From Pseudacidovorax sp. RU35E (GTDB lineage Bacteria > Pseudomonadota > Gammaproteobacteria > Burkholderiales > Burkholderiaceae_C): a stretch of 64,000 bases of DNA. Numbering within the stretch: the stretch's first letter is position 1; each line of letters opens with the position of its first letter. Below are positions 34,787 to 44,178 of this stretch, piece by piece. The position numbers were made by a program, and so were the translations under genes. Under the pieces are notes generated by a model. It had not been told where the DNA came from and made no database searches. It worked only from the letters and a program-made list of their open reading frames with translations. The DNA lies in assembly GCF_900156165.1 (NCBI RefSeq), contig NZ_FTMY01000003.1, positions 1-64,000 on the forward strand, in the 5' to 3' direction.

Positions 34787-34865
34787 GGCCGTGCGCCTCG
34801 CCAGCGCCCGCAAAGCGCCCATGCGCCGGCACGGCCGGACTTCGATGATTCGAGAGCAGGCGCGC

Positions 34866-35354
34866 TCAGACCGACGGGGCGATGTACGAGCCCGACTTCC
34901 CGCCGTGCTTCTCCAGCACCTGCACGCCGTCGATCACCATGCCGCGGTCGGCCGCCTTGCACATGTCGTAGATGGTCAGCAGCGCCACCTGGACGGCGGT
35001 GAGTGCTTCCATCTCGACGCCTGTCGGGCCGACCGTCTCGACCGTCGCGCGGCAGCGCACGGCGGGCACATCGCCCGGCTCGGTCTCGAACTCGACCGCC
35101 ACCCGGGTGATGGCCAGCGGATGGCACAGCGGGATCAGGTCGCTGGTCTTCTTGGCCGCCTGGATGCCGGCGATGCGGGCGACGCCCAGCACATCGCCCT
35201 TCTTGGCCGTGCCCGATTCGACCAGCGCCAGCGTGGCCGCCTGCATGCGGATGCGCCCCTCGGCGATCGCGATGCGGTGCGTGGCCGGCTTGGCCGCCAC
35301 GTCCACCATGTGGGCTTGGCCCTGAGCGTCGAAATGGGTGAGGGGTGAGGACAT
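34866..35354 (-). CDS. moaC: Cyclic pyranopterin monophosphate synthase
   Basis: The 162-residue enzyme works in molybdenum cofactor synthesis, rearranging the GTP-derived 3',8-cyclo intermediate to cyclic pyranopterin monophosphate. It has the full set of motifs: [38 protein letters not shown] followed by [24 protein letters not shown], and DMCKAADRG with the catalytic Asp, ending GGKSG. Normal length, start ATG 35354. It stands alone and divergent from the protease gene. A molybdenum pathway matters here because the nicotinate dehydrogenase needs the cofactor. Confidence 0.96.
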   Translation of the reverse strand: MSSPLTHFDAQGQAHMVDVAAKPATHRIAIAEGRIRMQAATLALVESGTAKKGDVLGVARIAGIQAAKKTSDLIPLCHPLAITRVAVEFETEPGDVPAVRCRATVETVGPTGVEMEALTAVQVALLTIYDMCKAADRGMVIDGVQVLEKHGGKSGSYIAPSV

Positions 35355-35407
35355 GAGGCTGAACGATCCGGCGGGAGGCGCATCATACGGGCCGGAAAAA
35401 GCCACCG

Positions 35408-37054
35408 ATGCCGCGTCCGATGCCGTCTTCTGCCACCCCCCGCGACATGCCTGCCCCGCCGTCCGCCGCTGCGCGCGGTACCTCTTCGCTGTCTGGGCCG
35501 GGACGACCGCGGCGGGGTGCGCGCGCCGTGCTGGCCGTGGCCCTGGCGGCCGCCCAGCTCGCTGCGGTGCCCCTCCATGCCCAGACCCTGACACCCGCCC
35601 GCCCGCTGCCCGGCCTGGGCGATGGCGCCGAGATGAGCGCGGGTACCGAGCGCGAACTGGGCGATCGCATCGCCCGCGAGCTCTACCGCGATCCGGACTT
35701 CGTGGACGACCCGGTGCTCGCCGACTACGTCCAGGGCATCTGGCAGCCGCTGCTGGCCGCGGCCCGCCAGCGCGGCGAGCTCACGCCCGAGCTGGACGAG
35801 CGCTTCGCCTGGGTGCTGATGATCGGCCGCGACCGCAGCATCAATGCCTTCGCGCTGCCCGGCGGCTACCTCGGCGTGAACACCGGGCTCATCGCCATCG
35901 TCGGCAGCCGTGACGAGCTGGCCTCGGTGCTGGCCCACGAGCTCACCCACGTCACGCAGCGGCACATCTCGCGCATGCTCACGCAGCAGAGCCGGCAGAT
36001 GCCGCTGATGCTGGCGGCCATGCTGCTGGGCGGCCTGGCGATGAGCAAGAGCGGCCGCAGCGGCGGCGACCTGGGTTCGGCCATGATGGTGGGCGGCCAG
36101 GCCATGGCCATGCAGAAGCAGCTGGACTTCTCGCGCGACATGGAGCGCGAGGCCGACCGCATCGGCTTCGGCGTGATGAGCCAGGCCGGCTTCGCGCCGC
36201 AGGGCGCCGCCGTCATGTTCGAGAAGCTGCAATACGCCTCGCGGCTGAACGACAACGGCAGCTATCCCTACCTGCGCAGCCACCCACTGACCAGCGAGCG
36301 CATCACCGAGATGCAGGCCCGCTTCCAGTTCCGCGACGGCGCGCCGGCACCGAGCGTGGCCCTCACGCCCGAACATGCCATGGTCGCGGCCCGGGCCCGG
36401 GTGCTGGGCCGCCCGGGCGTGGACCTGCTGCGCCAATGGGTGCAGGCCGCGCAGGCGAGTACGGCGCCGGCCAGCGCGACCACCGCCGGCACGCTCTACG
36501 CGGGCGCCATGGCGGCCAAGGAATTGCGCGATGTGCCCGCAGCCCGCGCCCTGGTGCAGAAGCTGCGCGCGCAGGTCGGCACGACCGGCGAGCCGGCCCG
36601 CCTGGCGCGGCTGCTGGCGGCCGAGATCGAAATGGGCGCCGGCAATGCGCCTGCGGCCGTCGCCCTGCTCGACGTGCGCGCCAAGACCCGTGGCGAGATG
36701 CTGATGGCCGGCCAGGCCGCGGTGCTGACCCGGACCCATGCCGCAGAAGCCGCGCCGGTGCTGCGCGACTGGGTGGCCACGCATCCGCGCGACGCAACCG
36801 TATGGCGGCTGCTCGCGGGGCTGTACGACGTGGAAGGCGACACCCTGCGTGCCATCCGCGCCGAGGCCGAGGCGCAGGTTGCCCAGTTGGACTATGTGGC
36901 CGCACGAGATCGCTTCCGCGCGGCCCAGGACTACGTGCGGGAGACCACCGCCAAGGGCGGGCGCATCGACCACATCGAGGCCTCGATCGTGGATGTGCGC
37001 GCGCGCGAGATCGAACGCCTCGCCCGCGAGCAGATGGAAGAGAAGCCGATGTAG
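35408..37054 (+). CDS. M48-family metalloprotease with TPR tail (BepA/YfgC-like)
   Basis: The 548-residue protein is a periplasmic zinc protease that helps outer-membrane protein assembly. A long N-terminus (perhaps starting at a later [11 protein letters not shown]) leads to an export signal ([20 protein letters not shown]). The zinc site [10 protein letters not shown] is near residue 178, and the third ligand lies in [29 protein letters not shown] and [15 protein letters not shown] are family hallmarks. From about 330 on are helical repeats rich in Ala/Leu ([20 protein letters not shown]) of the TPR type, typical of BepA. It stands alone between divergent moaC and a convergent holin-like gene. 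Confidence 0.92.
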   Translation: MPRPMPSSATPRDMPAPPSAAARGTSSLSGPGRPRRGARAVLAVALAAAQLAAVPLHAQTLTPARPLPGLGDGAEMSAGTERELGDRIARELYRDPDFVDDPVLADYVQGIWQPLLAAARQRGELTPELDERFAWVLMIGRDRSINAFALPGGYLGVNTGLIAIVGSRDELASVLAHELTHVTQRHISRMLTQQSRQMPLMLAAMLLGGLAMSKSGRSGGDLGSAMMVGGQAMAMQKQLDFSRDMEREADRIGFGVMSQAGFAPQGAAVMFEKLQYASRLNDNGSYPYLRSHPLTSERITEMQARFQFRDGAPAPSVALTPEHAMVAARARVLGRPGVDLLRQWVQAAQASTAPASATTAGTLYAGAMAAKELRDVPAARALVQKLRAQVGTTGEPARLARLLAAEIEMGAGNAPAAVALLDVRAKTRGEMLMAGQAAVLTRTHAAEAAPVLRDWVATHPRDATVWRLLAGLYDVEGDTLRAIRAEAEAQVAQLDYVAARDRFRAAQDYVRETTAKGGRIDHIEASIVDVRAREIERLAREQMEEKPM

Positions 37055-37088
37055 GGGTGCGCCGCCTCAGCGGCGCCTCACCAGCGTT

Positions 37089-37436
37089 TCAGCGGCGGCT
37101 GGCGCCGATGGCGGCCTCGATGATCACGCCGAAGATCGAATAGAGCAGCGAGCCGAACAACGCCGCCCAGAAGCCGTCGACATGAAAGCCCGGCAGCAAC
37201 CCCGAGGCCATCCAGAAGATCAGCGCATTGACGATGAAGAGGAACAGCCCGAGCGTGATCAGCGTGACCGGCAGGGTCAGCACGACGAGAACGGGCCGCA
37301 CGAAGACATTGAGCAGCGCGAGCACGGCGGCGGCGATCATCGCGGTGCCGAAACCCGAGATCTGCACCCCGCCGTAAAGGTAGGTGACCATCAGCAGCGC
37401 CAAAGCGCTGAGCACCCATTTGAGGATCAATCGCAT
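37089..37436 (-). CDS. Phage holin family / DUF-type four-helix membrane protein
   Basis: The 115-residue protein has four hydrophobic helices: WVLSALALLMVTYLYGGVQI, TAMIAAAVLALLNVFVRPVL, LPVTLITLGLFLFIVNALIF, and AALFGSLLYSIFGVIIEAAI. The NVFVRPVL...LPVT.ITLGLF motif matches the mycobacterial-type 'phage holin family 4' group found as single chromosomal genes in many bacteria with no phage link. No phage genes are nearby, so a housekeeping membrane role is more likely. Function unknown. Confidence 0.88.
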   Translation of the reverse strand: MRLILKWVLSALALLMVTYLYGGVQISGFGTAMIAAAVLALLNVFVRPVLVVLTLPVTLITLGLFLFIVNALIFWMASGLLPGFHVDGFWAALFGSLLYSIFGVIIEAAIGASRR

Positions 37437-37494
37437 GGCGCCAGCATAGCCGGTGCACCTGACGGCCGGGCTTGGCCGCCTGTGTCCCGGGAGC

Positions 37495-37968
37495 TCAGTC
37501 GGCGAGGCCAGGCGCCAGCAGCAGGAAGGCCGCCAGGCCCGCCAGCCCGCCCGGCAGTGCACGTGCACCCGGCACGAGCGGGCGGCGCGGGCCGGACTCG
37601 GGCGCCGCCGGCACCACGGGCTCCATGGTCGAGCCGATGCGGGGGCGGCGCGCATCCACCACACGGGCGGCGCCGTGCTCCAGATGCAGCCGCTGGGTCA
37701 GCTCGACCAGCGGCCCCTTGGCCAGCACGGCGGTGGTCTGCGCGCCCTCGCGGGTCAGCAGCGGCGCCAGCGCATCCTGCACCTTGGCGAACCACTTGGC
37801 ACGCCAGTTCTCGCGCGCGCTGTGGCTCACCCACTTGCTGATGCGGTGGGTCATGCGCGGCGCGCAGGCCACCACGATCCAGTGCCGGTCCGGCGCGGCC
37901 GGTGCAAGCTGGTCGAGGTGTTCCACGGCATAGGCCGCGTCGTCCACGTACAGGATGATCTTGTCCAT
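37495..37968 (-). CDS. Conserved hypothetical protein with C-terminal membrane helix
   Basis: I do not recognise a named family for this 157-residue protein. It starts MDKIILYVDDAAYAVEHLDQ, an alpha/beta-looking N-terminal part (HWIVVACAPRMTHRISKWVS, then QTTAVLAKGPLVELTQRL). It ends with a Pro-rich linker and one hydrophobic helix (LPGGLAGLAAFLLLAPGLAD). The fold resembles a small nucleotide-binding-like (USP-type) domain tethered to the membrane, but no ATP motif is visible. Start ATG 37968. It lies between the holin-like and TerC-like genes on one strand. Confidence 0.7.
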   Translation of the reverse strand: MDKIILYVDDAAYAVEHLDQLAPAAPDRHWIVVACAPRMTHRISKWVSHSARENWRAKWFAKVQDALAPLLTREGAQTTAVLAKGPLVELTQRLHLEHGAARVVDARRPRIGSTMEPVVPAAPESGPRRPLVPGARALPGGLAGLAAFLLLAPGLAD

Positions 37969-38050
37969 CGAGGGGCTCCTTGGGCCGGGAAAGTGGGGAT
38001 GACAGAAGGAGGCCGGCCCACCTAAAAGGTTCAGCCGGCCTCGGCCGCGA

Positions 38051-38776
38051 TCAGTGGACAGCCACCTGCTTGCTGCGACGGGCCAGCACGGCCTTGCCGA
38101 TTGCCAGCACCAGCAACGCACCGGCGATCTGCGCACCGTACTTGATCACGTCGGTCTGCGGCAGCTTGAACATCCACTGCCAGCGGTCGGGGTTGGCCAG
38201 CACCGGGTCGGTGACCAGCATGCCACCGGCAATCCAGCCCAGCAGCATGCCGCCCAAGGTGATGATCAGCGGATAGCGCTCCATCAGCTTGATGACCAGC
38301 TGGCTGCCCCAGACGATGATCGGGATCGAGATCACGAGGCCCAGCACCACCAGCAGCAACGAGTGCTCGCCCGCGTTCTGGGCGGCGCCGGCGATCGCGA
38401 TGACGTTGTCCACGCTCATCACCAGGTCGGCCACGATGATGGTCTTGATGGCGGCGAACAGGCGGTCGCTGCTCGCGACTTCGCCGTGGCCCTCTTCATC
38501 GGGCGCCAGCAGCTTGATGCCGATCCATACCAGCAGGATCGCGCCGACCAGCTTCAGGAAGGGCAGGTTCAGCAGCGTCATCGCGAAGGCGATGAGCACC
38601 ACCCGCAGGATGATGGCACCGGCGGTGCCCCAGATGATGCCCTTGGTGCGCTGCGCGGGCGGCAGCTTGCGGCAGGCCAGTGCGATCACGACCGCGTTGT
38701 CGCCACCCAGCAGGATGTCGATGATGATGATCTGCCCGAGCGCGACCCAGAACTCGGGAGAAGTCAGAAAGTCCAT
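38051..38776 (-). CDS. TerC-family integral membrane protein (Alx/YceF/YjbE-like)
   Basis: The 241-residue protein has about seven helices. Hallmarks are IIIIDILLGGDNAVVIALAC near the start, ILLVWIGIKLLAPDE, and IVADLVMSVDNVIAIAGAA in the second half. The paired GGDNA / SVDNV acidic-Asn motifs mark the TerC superfamily, whose better studied members export manganese. Start ATG 38776 (MDFLTSPEFW). The gene has an unusually long, hairpin-rich upstream region (38777-39170). A role in metal homeostasis is likely but untested here. Confidence 0.9.
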   Translation of the reverse strand: MDFLTSPEFWVALGQIIIIDILLGGDNAVVIALACRKLPPAQRTKGIIWGTAGAIILRVVLIAFAMTLLNLPFLKLVGAILLVWIGIKLLAPDEEGHGEVASSDRLFAAIKTIIVADLVMSVDNVIAIAGAAQNAGEHSLLLVVLGLVISIPIIVWGSQLVIKLMERYPLIITLGGMLLGWIAGGMLVTDPVLANPDRWQWMFKLPQTDVIKYGAQIAGALLVLAIGKAVLARRSKQVAVH

Positions 38777-39170
38777 AGATTCCTCAATACCTGTGACCGA
38801 TGAGCAGGCGGCTGGCGCCTGCCGGGAAGGACAGCCCGCGGCGGGCTGATCGAGGAAGGTGCGCCGAGAGGTGCACCATGGAACCGAAGGACGGCCTTGA
38901 TCAGCCCACAACGGGCTCATCAAAGGTCTTGCTCGGAACGGCCGCCTTGCGGATGCCGGACCCGGAACTGCCGGAAGCTTGCGCTTCGTACTGACGACAG
39001 GACCGACAGCGCCGGCGTGGGGCCGGGCCGGGAGCTACTCCCCTTCGAACGGCGCGATTGGAACACAGCGCCCTTGCAGGGCGCAAGGCAGGGACCATGG
39101 CGATAAGATCGCGCCCCCTAATTCGACGCGGCGGCACCTGGGCCGTCCCCGCCCACCTTTCTCCTGCCCC
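38777..39170 (-). promoter_or_regulatory. Long leader of the TerC-like gene with two strong hairpins
   Basis: Hairpin 1 (38895-38926, minus strand) pairs CCTTTGAT...AGCCC with GGGCT...ATCAAGG. Hairpin 2 (38832-38848) is CAGCCCG-CGG-CGGGCTG. Both share a GATCAGCCC-type core, so they look like repeats of one unit. TerC genes elsewhere carry metal or pH responsive leaders; I do not see the yybP-ykoY consensus. The stretch also contains the promoter for the divergent DUF3717/DUF1289 gene. Confidence 0.5.
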
Positions 39171-39653
39171 ATGGCCGGCATCCACATCACCGACATCGAG
39201 GCCGCCATCAACCATTGGCGGCACCTGAAGCCGTCACCCGACGGCGTGAGCCTGGCACCCGAGGTGCGTGCGCTGGCCGAGGTGTACGCGCTGATGGTGT
39301 TCCACCGGGAGGACGAGGCCGACGAGTTCGGCTTTCCGCCGAAGGCCTGGGCGGCGTGGATGGCCTGGTATGAGACCACCCCCGACACGCCCTGCATCGC
39401 CATCTGCTCCACCAGCCAGGGTGACGACGAATGCAAGGGCTGCGGCCGCAGCTTCGACGAGGTCCAGCACTGGCCGGCGATGAGCCCGGTCGAGAAGCGC
39501 CAGACCTGGCGCCGCATCACCATGCAGGACACGGCCTGGCGCTTCAACCGCTATGCCGAGCGAGCGCGCGAGGCCGACGTGCGTGCCGCAGACGAGCCAG
39601 CGTCGGCGCCCGTGGATTCCACGGCGCCGGCCGGCGGTGATCCGACGCCCTGA
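39171..39653 (+). CDS. DUF3717 plus DUF1289 fusion protein
   Basis: The 160-residue protein seems to join two small families. The first ~65 residues (MAGIHITDIEAAINHWRHLKP) look like DUF3717, an all-helical domain. The second part is DUF1289-like: TPCIAICSTSQGDDECKGCGR has four cysteines in the C-x3-C...C-x2-C pattern of an Fe-S or zinc site, followed by EVQHWPAMSPVEKRQTWRRI. DUF1289 is usually a separate protein of about 60-80 residues. A Pro/Ala-rich tail ends the protein. The start at ATG 39171 is the first that gives a family-like N-terminus. Function unknown. Confidence 0.8.
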   Translation: MAGIHITDIEAAINHWRHLKPSPDGVSLAPEVRALAEVYALMVFHREDEADEFGFPPKAWAAWMAWYETTPDTPCIAICSTSQGDDECKGCGRSFDEVQHWPAMSPVEKRQTWRRITMQDTAWRFNRYAERAREADVRAADEPASAPVDSTAPAGGDPTP

Positions 39654-39677
39654 ACGAATTCCCGCCCCACCACGTCC

Positions 39678-39983
39678 ATGCGCCGTCTGGCCCAGGCCCC
39701 CAATCTGGCATTGGCCACCCTGTGGGCCGACGCGCTGCGCGCTCAGGGCTTGTCGGTCAGCGTGCAGCGCGAATACCTCGGCGCCGCCGCCGGGCAGCTG
39801 CCGCCGGATCAGTGCCTGCCGGAGCTTTGGGTCGAGCATGACGATGATCACGGTCGCGCCTTGCGGGTGCTGGGCGCCCTGCAGCGGCCACCGCAGCGCC
39901 AGTGGCACTGCCGCTGCGGGGAGTTCGTGGAAGGCGGTTTCGAGCAGTGCTGGAACTGCGGCGCGCCGATGCCGGGGCTTTGA
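39678..39983 (+). CDS. DUF2007-like small protein with zinc ribbon
   Basis: The 101-residue protein has an alpha/beta N-terminal part (LWADALRAQGLSVSVQREYL, later LPELWVEHDDDHGRALRVLG) resembling DUF2007, a putative signal-transduction domain. The C-terminal ribbon CRCGEFVEGGFEQCWNCG has two Cys pairs (CxC, CxxC) for a metal. It starts 24 bp after the previous gene on the same strand, so the two may be co-expressed. Confidence 0.8.
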   Translation: MRRLAQAPNLALATLWADALRAQGLSVSVQREYLGAAAGQLPPDQCLPELWVEHDDDHGRALRVLGALQRPPQRQWHCRCGEFVEGGFEQCWNCGAPMPGL

Positions 39984-40048
39984 GCGCCCTGCCGCCCCCC
40001 AGCAGCTCTACGTAGGCAGTCGCCGAGGGGCTCTCGGCGCAGGCCACG

Positions 40049-40153
40049 CCAGGGCACTCGAGGAACTGGCTCCGCCAGGCCTCTGGGTGCGTTCCCCCTC
40101 CGAGCCGACGGCGACAGAGAGGGGCGAGCCGCGAAGCGGCATGGGGGTGTTCA
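40049..40153. repeat. Dispersed hairpin repeat at the yaeQ 3' end (copy B)
   Basis: The near-copy of 30251-30358 has CTGGC-TCC-GCCAG, GGGTGCG, CCCCTCC, CAGAGAGGGG, and GCCGC-GAA-GCGGC, ending in GTTCA, which supplies the yaeQ stop. A further hairpin CGCCGAG-GGGCT-CTCGGCG sits at 40021-40039. No gene lies in 39984-40150. Confidence 0.75.
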
Positions 40154-40710
40154 TTTCAAGCGCTGCGGCTCGATGTCGACGGATCGTTCGCCGTCGCCCA
40201 GCATCAGCACGCCTTCCTGAACCGTGGCCTGCAACTGCATGCTGCGCTGGGCCAACGCCGACAGCTGCTGCGAAGCCGCCGCAGGAATGCGCCAGACCTG
40301 CAGGTTCTGCGGCCGGGTCAGCTTGGTCTCGATGCCGCGCCACCAGACTTCGGCGGAACTCGCGAAGGCATAGACGACCACCTGGTCGGCCTTGCCGCAG
40401 GCCTTGCTGACCGGCTTGTCCTCCGGCTGGCCCACCTCGATCCACAGCCGCGTGCGGCCGGTGAAGTCGCGCAGCCAGACGTCGGGCTCGTCCGGGTCGG
40501 ACAGGCCGGCGCCGAAGGCCAACTGGCCATCGCCGCCGCACATCGCCTGCAGCTGGTGCGCCTGCAGGGCCAGGGCCGCCAGGCGGATCATCATGCGCTC
40601 GTCGGTCTCGCTCGGGTGGCGGGCCAGGGTGAGCGCGTGGTCGGCGTAGTAGCCGTGGTCGATGTCGGCCACGGCCAGGTTGGCCTTGAAGATGGTGGAC
40701 TTGAGCGCCA

Positions 40711-40711
<1 letters not shown>
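40151..40711 (-). CDS. yaeQ: YaeQ-family protein
   Basis: The 186-residue protein matches YaeQ throughout: MALKSTIFKANLAVADID at the start, then HPSETDERMMIRLAALALQA, DPDEPDVWLRDFTGRTRLWI, EVGQPEDKPVSKACGKADQV, and a late Trp-Arg. YaeQ has a nuclease-like (PD-D/ExK) fold; its cellular job is not firmly known. The ATG at 40711 overlaps the purB stop as TGATG, so the two are translated together. Confidence 0.94.
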
Positions 40712-42165
<1,454 letters not shown>

Positions 42166-42219
42166 CTAGAATCCGCCGCGCTCCGTCTCCCCTGGCCCAC
42201 TTTCGAGGATCCTGCCTGC

Positions 42220-42834
42220 ATGAAACTCATCGGATCGACGTCCAGCCCCTACGTGCGTAAGGTGCGCGTCGTCATGGCCGAGAAGCGCCTGGACTACGAG
42301 TTCGTGCAGGAGGACGTGTGGGCCGACGACACCACCATCGCCACCTCCAACCCCCTGGGCAAGGTGCCCTGCCTGGTGATGGACGGCGGCGACGCCATGT
42401 TCGACTCGCGCGTGATCGTCGAGTACCTCGACACTCTGTCGCCCGTCGGCAAGCTGATTCCGACCTCGGGCCGCGAGCGCGCCGAGGTCAAGACCTGGGA
42501 AGCCCTGGCCGACGGCGTGATGGACGCCGGGGTGCTCTGGCGCATGGAAGCGGTCTGGCCCAAGCGCGCCGACGACCAACGCAGCCAGGCCTGGATGGAT
42601 CGCCAGCGCGGCAAGGTCGAGGCGGGCATCGCTGCCATGGCGAAGGGATTGGGCGACAAGCCCTTCTGCAGCGGTATCCATCTGAGCCTGTCGGACGTCG
42701 CCGTGGGCTGCGCATTGGGCTGGATCGAATTCCGCTTCCCGGATCTGGACTGGCGAACGGCGCACCCGAAGCTGGCGCGGCTGTGCGACAAATTGCAGCA
42801 ACGCCCAAGCTTCAAGGACACCACGCCCCGCTGA
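42220..42834 (+). CDS. Glutathione S-transferase family protein
   Basis: The 204-residue protein has the thioredoxin-like N-terminal domain (MKLIGSTSSPYVRKVRVVMA, with the catalytic-region Ser-Ser-Pro-Tyr; NPLGKVPCLVMDGGDAMFDS with the cis-Pro; and the Asp-Ser glutathione contact) and an all-helical C-terminal domain (LSLSDVAVGCALGWIEFRFP). The N-terminal pattern is close to E. coli YibF/YncG-like GSTs. Start ATG 42220. It is a single gene; the substrate is unknown. Confidence 0.92.
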   Translation: MKLIGSTSSPYVRKVRVVMAEKRLDYEFVQEDVWADDTTIATSNPLGKVPCLVMDGGDAMFDSRVIVEYLDTLSPVGKLIPTSGRERAEVKTWEALADGVMDAGVLWRMEAVWPKRADDQRSQAWMDRQRGKVEAGIAAMAKGLGDKPFCSGIHLSLSDVAVGCALGWIEFRFPDLDWRTAHPKLARLCDKLQQRPSFKDTTPR

Positions 42835-43260
42835 GTTGTCAGGAAGCAGCGTTCGTTCTGCTCACCATCCGCCGGGCATGGACTGCGTCCCAAAACAAAA
42901 AGGCGCGACCATCGTCGCGCCTCTTGTCTGTCAGCGACCCGCATCCGGCGCCGCATTGTTAAAAAGATGTTGCGAGATATCCCGACACGAAGGAGGGAGG
43001 GAGGGAGGAGGAGAAGAGTCGCCTCGGGATGCTTCGACCGGATCTGATTCCGGAAGACCTCGCAACATCGAAAAACCTGCTGGTGATGCTCTGCACCAGC
43101 CCTTGCTACGAGCGTAGGCCGATTTCCATGGTTCCCGTGGGAGCCTGTAAATTTGCGTAAACGGGCCTGCTTCTGCAGACAAGTAACCCCGCTATGACGC
43201 GGAGATAGCCCACGCAGGGCTGGACCGACGGGACAATTCCCCCTCCGATCTCCACTCGAC
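42835..43260 (-). ncRNA. Candidate minus-strand small RNA region with two terminators and a pyrimidine tract
   Basis: No protein here is convincing. Read on the minus strand, an 11-bp stem GATGTTGCGAG / CTCGCAACATC (43071-43061 with 42976-42966) closes a ~84-nt loop and is followed by TTTTT, like an intrinsic terminator. The loop contains a small CCGGA...TCCGG hairpin, a CCCGA/TCGGG helix, and the C/U-rich tract TCTCCTCCTCCCTCCCTCCC, complementary to Shine-Dalgarno sites. A second terminator, GGCGCGAC-GATG-GTCGCGCC then TTTTTGTTTT, ends the region at about 42890. No gene on this strand needs either. Transcript ends and promoter are not defined. Confidence 0.55.
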
Positions 43261-44121
43261 ATGTTGTATCCAGACCTCTTCAAGCAACTCGAGTCGGTGC
43301 GCTGGGATATGGCGACCGACATCCCGTGGCAGGACTTCGACGGCGCACGCCTCTCGGACGAGCAGGCGCAGACCATCAAGATGAATGCCATCACGGAATG
43401 GGCCGCATTGCCGGCCACCGAGATGTTCCTGCGCGACAACCGACACGACAGCGATTTCAGCGCCTTCATGTCCATCTGGTTCTTCGAAGAGCAGAAGCAT
43501 TCGCTGGTGCTCATGGAATACCTGCGGCGCTTCCGCCCCGACTGCGTGCCCAGCGAGGAAGAACTGCATCAGGTGCGCTTCGACTTCGACCCCGCGCCGC
43601 CGCTTGAAACGCTGATGCTGCATTTCTGCGGCGAGATCCGCCTCAACCACTGGTACCGCCGCGCGGCCGAATGGCACAGCGAGCCGGTCATCAAGCACAT
43701 TTACACCACGCTCTCGCAGGACGAGGCGCGCCACGGCGGCGCCTACCTGCGCTACATGCGGCGGGCGCTCGAGAAGTGCGGCGACGAAGCCCGCGCAGCC
43801 TTCGCCAAGGTCGGTGTGCTCATGGCCAGCGCCCGCCGTACCGCCCAGGCGTTGCACCCCACCAACCTGCACGTGAACAAGGCGCTGTTCCCGCGCGACA
43901 CGGTGCAAAGCCGCATGCCCGATCCGGACTGGCTGGAGCACTGGCTCGACCAGCAGATCCGCTTCGACGCGGTGTGGGAAGGCAAGGTGGGCGAGCGCAT
44001 CCTGCACAACCTGGGGCTGCTCTTCAATCGCAGCTTCAAGACCGTGCAGGACCTGAATCGCTACCGCAAGGAGCTGACGAGCCGCCTCGCGCCCGACGGT
44101 CCCGCACCGCAGGGCGCCTGA
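43261..44121 (+). CDS. Ferritin-like di-iron protein
   Basis: The 286-residue protein is helical, with acidic/His motifs spaced as in ferritin-like di-iron proteins: EEQKHSLVLMEYLRR near 75-90 and QDEARHGGAYLRYMRRALEK near 155-175 each provide an E/D..(R/K)H metal motif. WYRRAAEWHSEPVIKHIYTT gives a further possible ligand. No export signal. Similar Comamonadaceae proteins are annotated as ferritin or acyl-ACP desaturase-like; which reaction it performs is not clear. The start at ATG 43261 has no clear Shine-Dalgarno site; the region upstream is highly structured. Confidence 0.75.
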   Translation: MLYPDLFKQLESVRWDMATDIPWQDFDGARLSDEQAQTIKMNAITEWAALPATEMFLRDNRHDSDFSAFMSIWFFEEQKHSLVLMEYLRRFRPDCVPSEEELHQVRFDFDPAPPLETLMLHFCGEIRLNHWYRRAAEWHSEPVIKHIYTTLSQDEARHGGAYLRYMRRALEKCGDEARAAFAKVGVLMASARRTAQALHPTNLHVNKALFPRDTVQSRMPDPDWLEHWLDQQIRFDAVWEGKVGERILHNLGLLFNRSFKTVQDLNRYRKELTSRLAPDGPAPQGA

Positions 44122-44126
44122 ACCGC

Positions 44127-44146
44127 GCCCGGCCTCCGCGCCGGGC
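44127..44146. terminator. Hairpin between the convergent ferritin-like and rlpA genes
   Basis: GCCCGG (44127-44132) pairs with CCGGGC (44141-44146) across an 8-nt loop, in the 57-bp gap between the two gene ends. A second GGGCCG-GAG-CGGCCC-type hairpin follows near 44163-44178. T-tracts are absent, so termination strength is uncertain. Confidence 0.45.
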
Positions 44147-44178
44147 TCATCCTGGGCGAGAGGGGCCGGAGCGGCCCT

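Noticed and set aside
37089-37436. Prophage remnant suggested by a holin-type protein
   Set aside because: No other phage gene is nearby. This holin-family group occurs as single chromosomal genes.
38777-39170. yybP-ykoY manganese riboswitch upstream of the TerC-like gene
   Set aside because: The conserved core of that riboswitch is not visible; only simple hairpins are.
42931-43182. 83-codon minus-strand frame in the structured region
   Set aside because: It has no ribosome site or family likeness, and the terminator stems and pyrimidine tract explain the sequence better.
42835-43260. 6S RNA or tmRNA
   Set aside because: There is no tRNA-like end or tag frame for tmRNA. The ~84-nt loop closed by an 11-bp stem does not look like the 6S central bubble.
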